64,000 nucleotides of DNA from Rhynchonema sp. JSB1_4. Taxonomy: Eukaryota; Nematoda; Chromadorea; Monhysterida; Xyalidae. The DNA lies in NCBI GenBank assembly GCA_030248065.1, contig JASAMV010004338.1, positions 28,911 through 92,910 of the forward strand, in the 5' to 3' direction. Of this stretch, positions 60,509 through 64,000 are shown piece by piece; position 1 is the stretch's first letter, and every line of letters begins with the position of its first letter. The translations under genes were made by a program, and so were the position numbers. The notes below the pieces were generated by a model. It was not told the origin of the DNA and did not search any database. It saw only the letters and a program-made list of their open reading frames with translations.

Positions 60509-63137
60509 GTATACGGTACCTAGGGGGAGGTGTCCTTCTTGGTTCTTGGTTGATGATATCGGTAAATTCAACAGTGAAACATCCGCTAGCTGACTAGTAT
60601 ATGAGTACGCGTGTGGGCAGCTTGATCTTTTGCACTTGGAAAAGTCATTGTATTTTGGGTGCCTGGGACAAGTATGTAAATACTGTGTGTTGACCCACAC
60701 CCATCAGCATGGACCGTTCAGAATCGAGGGGAGGGACTTTGCTTTTGAGCCGTTTTTTTTGATATTGTATTCATGAATTTTTCAGTTATGCTATATTGTT
60801 AGTTTTTGTTTTCACTGATTGTTTGATGCTTATCTTGTTTACCTTGTATTAATCATTCATTGTTTGATTTGCGCATTTACTTTTTGCTTCGATGATACGA
60901 TTGTGTCTGATGATTGAAGTTTATGCGACTGCATGTAGATTGTGGACTGTTGCAAATTTTATAATTCATTAACGGCTAGATCCTGCTTGAAGTTACCGTT
61001 TGTAAATGTAAAAACCAATGTTCATAAGTTTAGCAAGATACATATAGAAACATAGTTGCCAGCCACATATAGAAACATAGTTGCCAGCCATATTTTGAAG
61101 CACCCTCGATGTTTTTTGCGTTTTTTTCTCTCTGTGGAGTGATACAAACTTCTTGATCGGATGAGACCTGACTTGGTAGATTTTTGTTTCTTGCATTAAG
61201 GATATTAAGAAATTTTGCCTGAGGTAGTAATTTATTTTCGCCCAGCTTAAAGTTATTCATTTTAGGTCTTGGAACGTCTTCACGCTGGACGACACCAGTG
61301 GATCACTAAATTTCTTGACATCCTTAGTTCAAAAAGTCACGTGACCAAGGCAGATCACATCTGATCCGGTTCGATCACCAAGTTTGATATCGTTCATGTT
61401 GTCGTATTACTATGTAGGTACAGTGTACCATGTGATCTGACTGCTTCATGATATATTTTCCAGCTCATTCCACATACAAGATTTCTGAACAAAATTTACT
61501 GGACCCAAATTTGTTTTCGAAATCCAACCCCGAAAGAAATATACAAAACACAGGTCAAGAGTCAAAAGCAAGATGCTGTATCACCACAGACGCACTAAAT
61601 AATAACGCATGACGTCGGGTCACGCGAACCCAACCGTAGCTATGACGTATTGCCGGCACTAAGACATGAAATTAATAAATAAATCATCTTTGCGGTATGA
61701 TGGCCCACCGAAATATTTTGGCTCATGGTGGACCAGCCAAAGGGATACCGAAGTAGTCAGTCATATGTATATATAACGGGTGTTCATGATTTGGCGTAAG
61801 ATACCGCACACATAGGTATTTCCCGAAAGAGTGTCAGAATTCCGTTGAGCGCCGTGCATTTGCCTGTTGCTTGTTCTCCCTTCGCAATGACTCAACCCTT
61901 CTGTGACCTTCTAGCGGTCACGTGGCCGTACGGTGCTTTTACATTGACGATGTTCTGGCTCACCGATGTGACTTGTGTGTGTGCAAAGAGATTTACAGGA
62001 ACCACTAAATATTGACCAGCGTACAAGCTTCTCTAGAGTATAATGCCGGTCTGCCGACTGCTTCGATTACTGGTGGTCAAAGTTAGCGGTCAGTAGTACT
62101 AATTTTCTTAATATCAAATTTAAACTTAATTTTCTTAATGCAAAACTCATTCGTCGTGACCAAGGCCAGTCCGATACAATCCGGTCAACAACTTTGCTAT
62201 CGCTCCATCAAAACGGGAAAGTTCGATATCTCGAGAACTTCAAAACGCCCCCGCCAGAACCTTTGTCTTTCAAACATTCCCCTGAACGGTATACTGACAG
62301 CTAAATTTGCAGCACTCGCCCGCCATGCCTGTTTTGTATATTGTACGGAGTGATTGAGTGAATATTAGTACCGTGCGTATCATCACAGAGCAATACACAC
62401 GAAAATATTATCCCCAAAACCCAACCCCCAAGCGAGTTTATGTTTTCAAGAATTTTTCAACCTTCAACGAAACATTCTGTATACTAATGTGGCAATTTTC
62501 GCAACTGAAAAGAGCAAACATACACTTCTATGCATGCACGGCACTAACATCCTGAATTTAACATTAAGCTTGAAGCTTGTCGTGTTTATATGAGTCAATT
62601 GGGAAATCAAGCTTCCACTGTGCCTGCTTGTTACAGTTTCACGCATCGAAAGGTAAAACACGCGAAAGCCACACCGCTTCAAGCTTCACACGAGCAAAAG
62701 GCTTTCAAACTGATGAGCTCTGAGCTTAGGTTACGGTAGGCACCTTGGAGTTCGGGTCCGGGACCAGCGGTACCCTCAGAACTTGCAGAGAACCGGAACA
62801 TTGGGAACCGCCATGTGCACAAAGAAGCTTTGTGACGAAGCACCTTACATGACATGTAACCCTTTCACGCAATGCTGGTTAATGTCGGGGACTCCGCCCA
62901 TTTTGGGTTACGGTAGATGCAATGGTCAGCAGATCGGATAAGGGCATGGTGAAGCATGCACAGTTTTATAGCGCGAAACATTGCGACATGACATATAATT
63001 TTATGATTTTCAGCCTTCGGCACCTCAAAATCACCAGACACCCGCAATAAAAAATCCGCCCATCCCCACGCACGAAGGTGTATGCCGTAAATATGTAATC
63101 ACACAAATTTCAGTGTCCTCCTCGTCAGCCAGTGTAA
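60509..63137. other. Intergenic region, no gene recognised
   Basis: Short open frames only. At 61025-61090 a 31-bp stretch around GCCAGCCA and ATAGAAACATAGT is repeated in tandem. The word TCGATCACCAAGTTTGATA at 61370 recurs at about 33377 and 40509. I see no tRNA, rRNA or convincing exon. Confidence 0.4.
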
Positions 63138-63479
63138 ATGTGCACCGCACGCGCCAGCATAGTCGCACTTGACAAAACATCAGTTGTACCAACGTTGGTT
63201 ATAATGTCCCTTGGGGATACCACCACGACAGCCAACCCGAATAACACTTTATCGGCATCAAACCACCGTCAATTAGAAGCAAACAGCGCGGTCCTGGACC
63301 CAAAATCAGCACAGAATAATCCGTACTCAGGCGAGCGTTTCGAAGCCGCTGCTGATTTGTTGACTTTGGCTTCGGCTGTAACGCGTGAAACATCGGCTGC
63401 TGATGGTGACAATTGTGAGAACAGCGTTCCTCCGCACGCGCACCATCTGAATACGATGACAGAGTTGAGCAGTATGAAA
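63138..63479 (+). CDS. Possible first coding exon of an unknown gene
   Basis: An open frame runs from ATG 63138 (second ATG at 63204) to 63569, with a good donor after codon MK at 63480 (GTGCGTGG). The residues are polar, T/N/A-rich, then ERFEAAADLLTLASAVTRETSA, which could be helical. The ETSA comes from a GTGAAACATCGGC copy of the dispersed word. There is no family match and the rest of the gene is not seen, so this is tentative. Confidence 0.3.
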
Positions 63480-63569
63480 GGTGCGTGGATTAGGGATTTT
63501 ATTCAGTTGGTTTCTTGGATGATGTTTCAATTGTTGCAAAGTGCTGATCTTCGGCTGCAAAAATCATAA

Positions 63570-64000
63570 TGTCAGGATCTTTTCCGTCCTCGGTATCACA
63601 TGTTTGGAGACGAAAAATTTGTGTCCGAAGAAGTTTTCAGACCATCTGTGATTCAAAGACCGAGGTTTGAGAAATATTACGTTGTAATATAGATAATATG
63701 GATATAAATGCACATAGATTGCATCTGCTCTGGCCTAACCCCTCGAGGCCCTGTGACGATGTCTATGCGAGTAACACGTAAGAACGGTCGGATCAAAAGA
63801 TGTGACTAAAACTGTCTGTTTATGTGTTGGCACACAGTAATGTCACAGCCCAACACAATAAGATCTATGCTGGTGGGCCTTTTTGCGGTCAAATTTGCCA
63901 GAGGCGTTCGCACAGACGAGCCCTGGCGCCTCGGTCTGTCTGTGAAAGCAGGGCGAAACAGACCAAACATTACTGCTCTCAGCAGCACCGAACCCGACAT
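63570..64000. other. Right-edge sequence, nothing supported
   Basis: A minus-strand frame open to the window edge (64000-63806) has no recognisable motif. I see no splice-supported exon. Confidence 0.3.

Overview
The window is nuclear DNA from a nematode. Three things show this: a cuticle collagen gene (N-terminal cuticle domain, RAKR processing site, Gly-X-Y blocks, YCPCP tail), a nematode-type chemoreceptor-like GPCR with a paralogue cut by the left edge, and intron 3' ends of the TTTCAG kind. Genes are broken into many small exons. About two thirds of the window is intron or intergenic DNA, most of it filled with short non-autonomous DNA transposons.

Layout. 1-157: tail of a GPCR. 265-4625: MITEs and two large foldback elements. 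4636-5850: a second GPCR, with a frameshift near its end. 6565-6646 (-): a tRNA or tRNA-like gene. 7071-11400 (+): TRAPPC4. 13170-13961 (+): LAMTOR4. 14620-18873 (-): PSMD14/Rpn11. 19697 to about 39110 (+): AMBRA1, at least 23 exons. 40621-44865 (+): an unrecognised 306-residue protein. 46413-60296 (+): a multi-pass membrane protein, probably MARVEL-like, whose last intron holds the antisense cuticle collagen gene (55713-57439). 63138 onward: a possible first exon. All exon phases given were checked by hand and close, except the AMBRA1 exon 3/4 junction.

Gene content. TRAPPC4 (vesicle tethering, with a role in autophagy), LAMTOR4 (Ragulator, mTORC1 anchoring), PSMD14 (proteasome deubiquitinase) and AMBRA1 (autophagy and CRL4 substrate receptor) lie next to each other. 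PSMD14 and AMBRA1 are divergent and share an 0.8 kb promoter region. A functional link between the neighbours is inference only.

Mobile DNA. The strongest signal is a group of hAT-type elements recognised by 8-bp target-site duplications that I could read directly for sixteen insertions. They use several unrelated terminal repeats (CAGTG..., TATACT..., TAGGG..., CAGGGTTG). Most carry a private short word repeated near both ends, and different families share an AT-rich core and a CGCGCG-NAG-CGCGCG hairpin. Some are nested up to two deep, and one keeps a scrap of hAT transposase. Alongside are TA-flanked MITEs, TTAA-flanked giant palindromes, TAA-flanked GC-rich elements and two tiny Helitron-like elements. 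A separate word, TGATGTTTCAC followed by about 4 bases and GAATGACCTT, is dispersed through introns, intergenic DNA and even coding exons.
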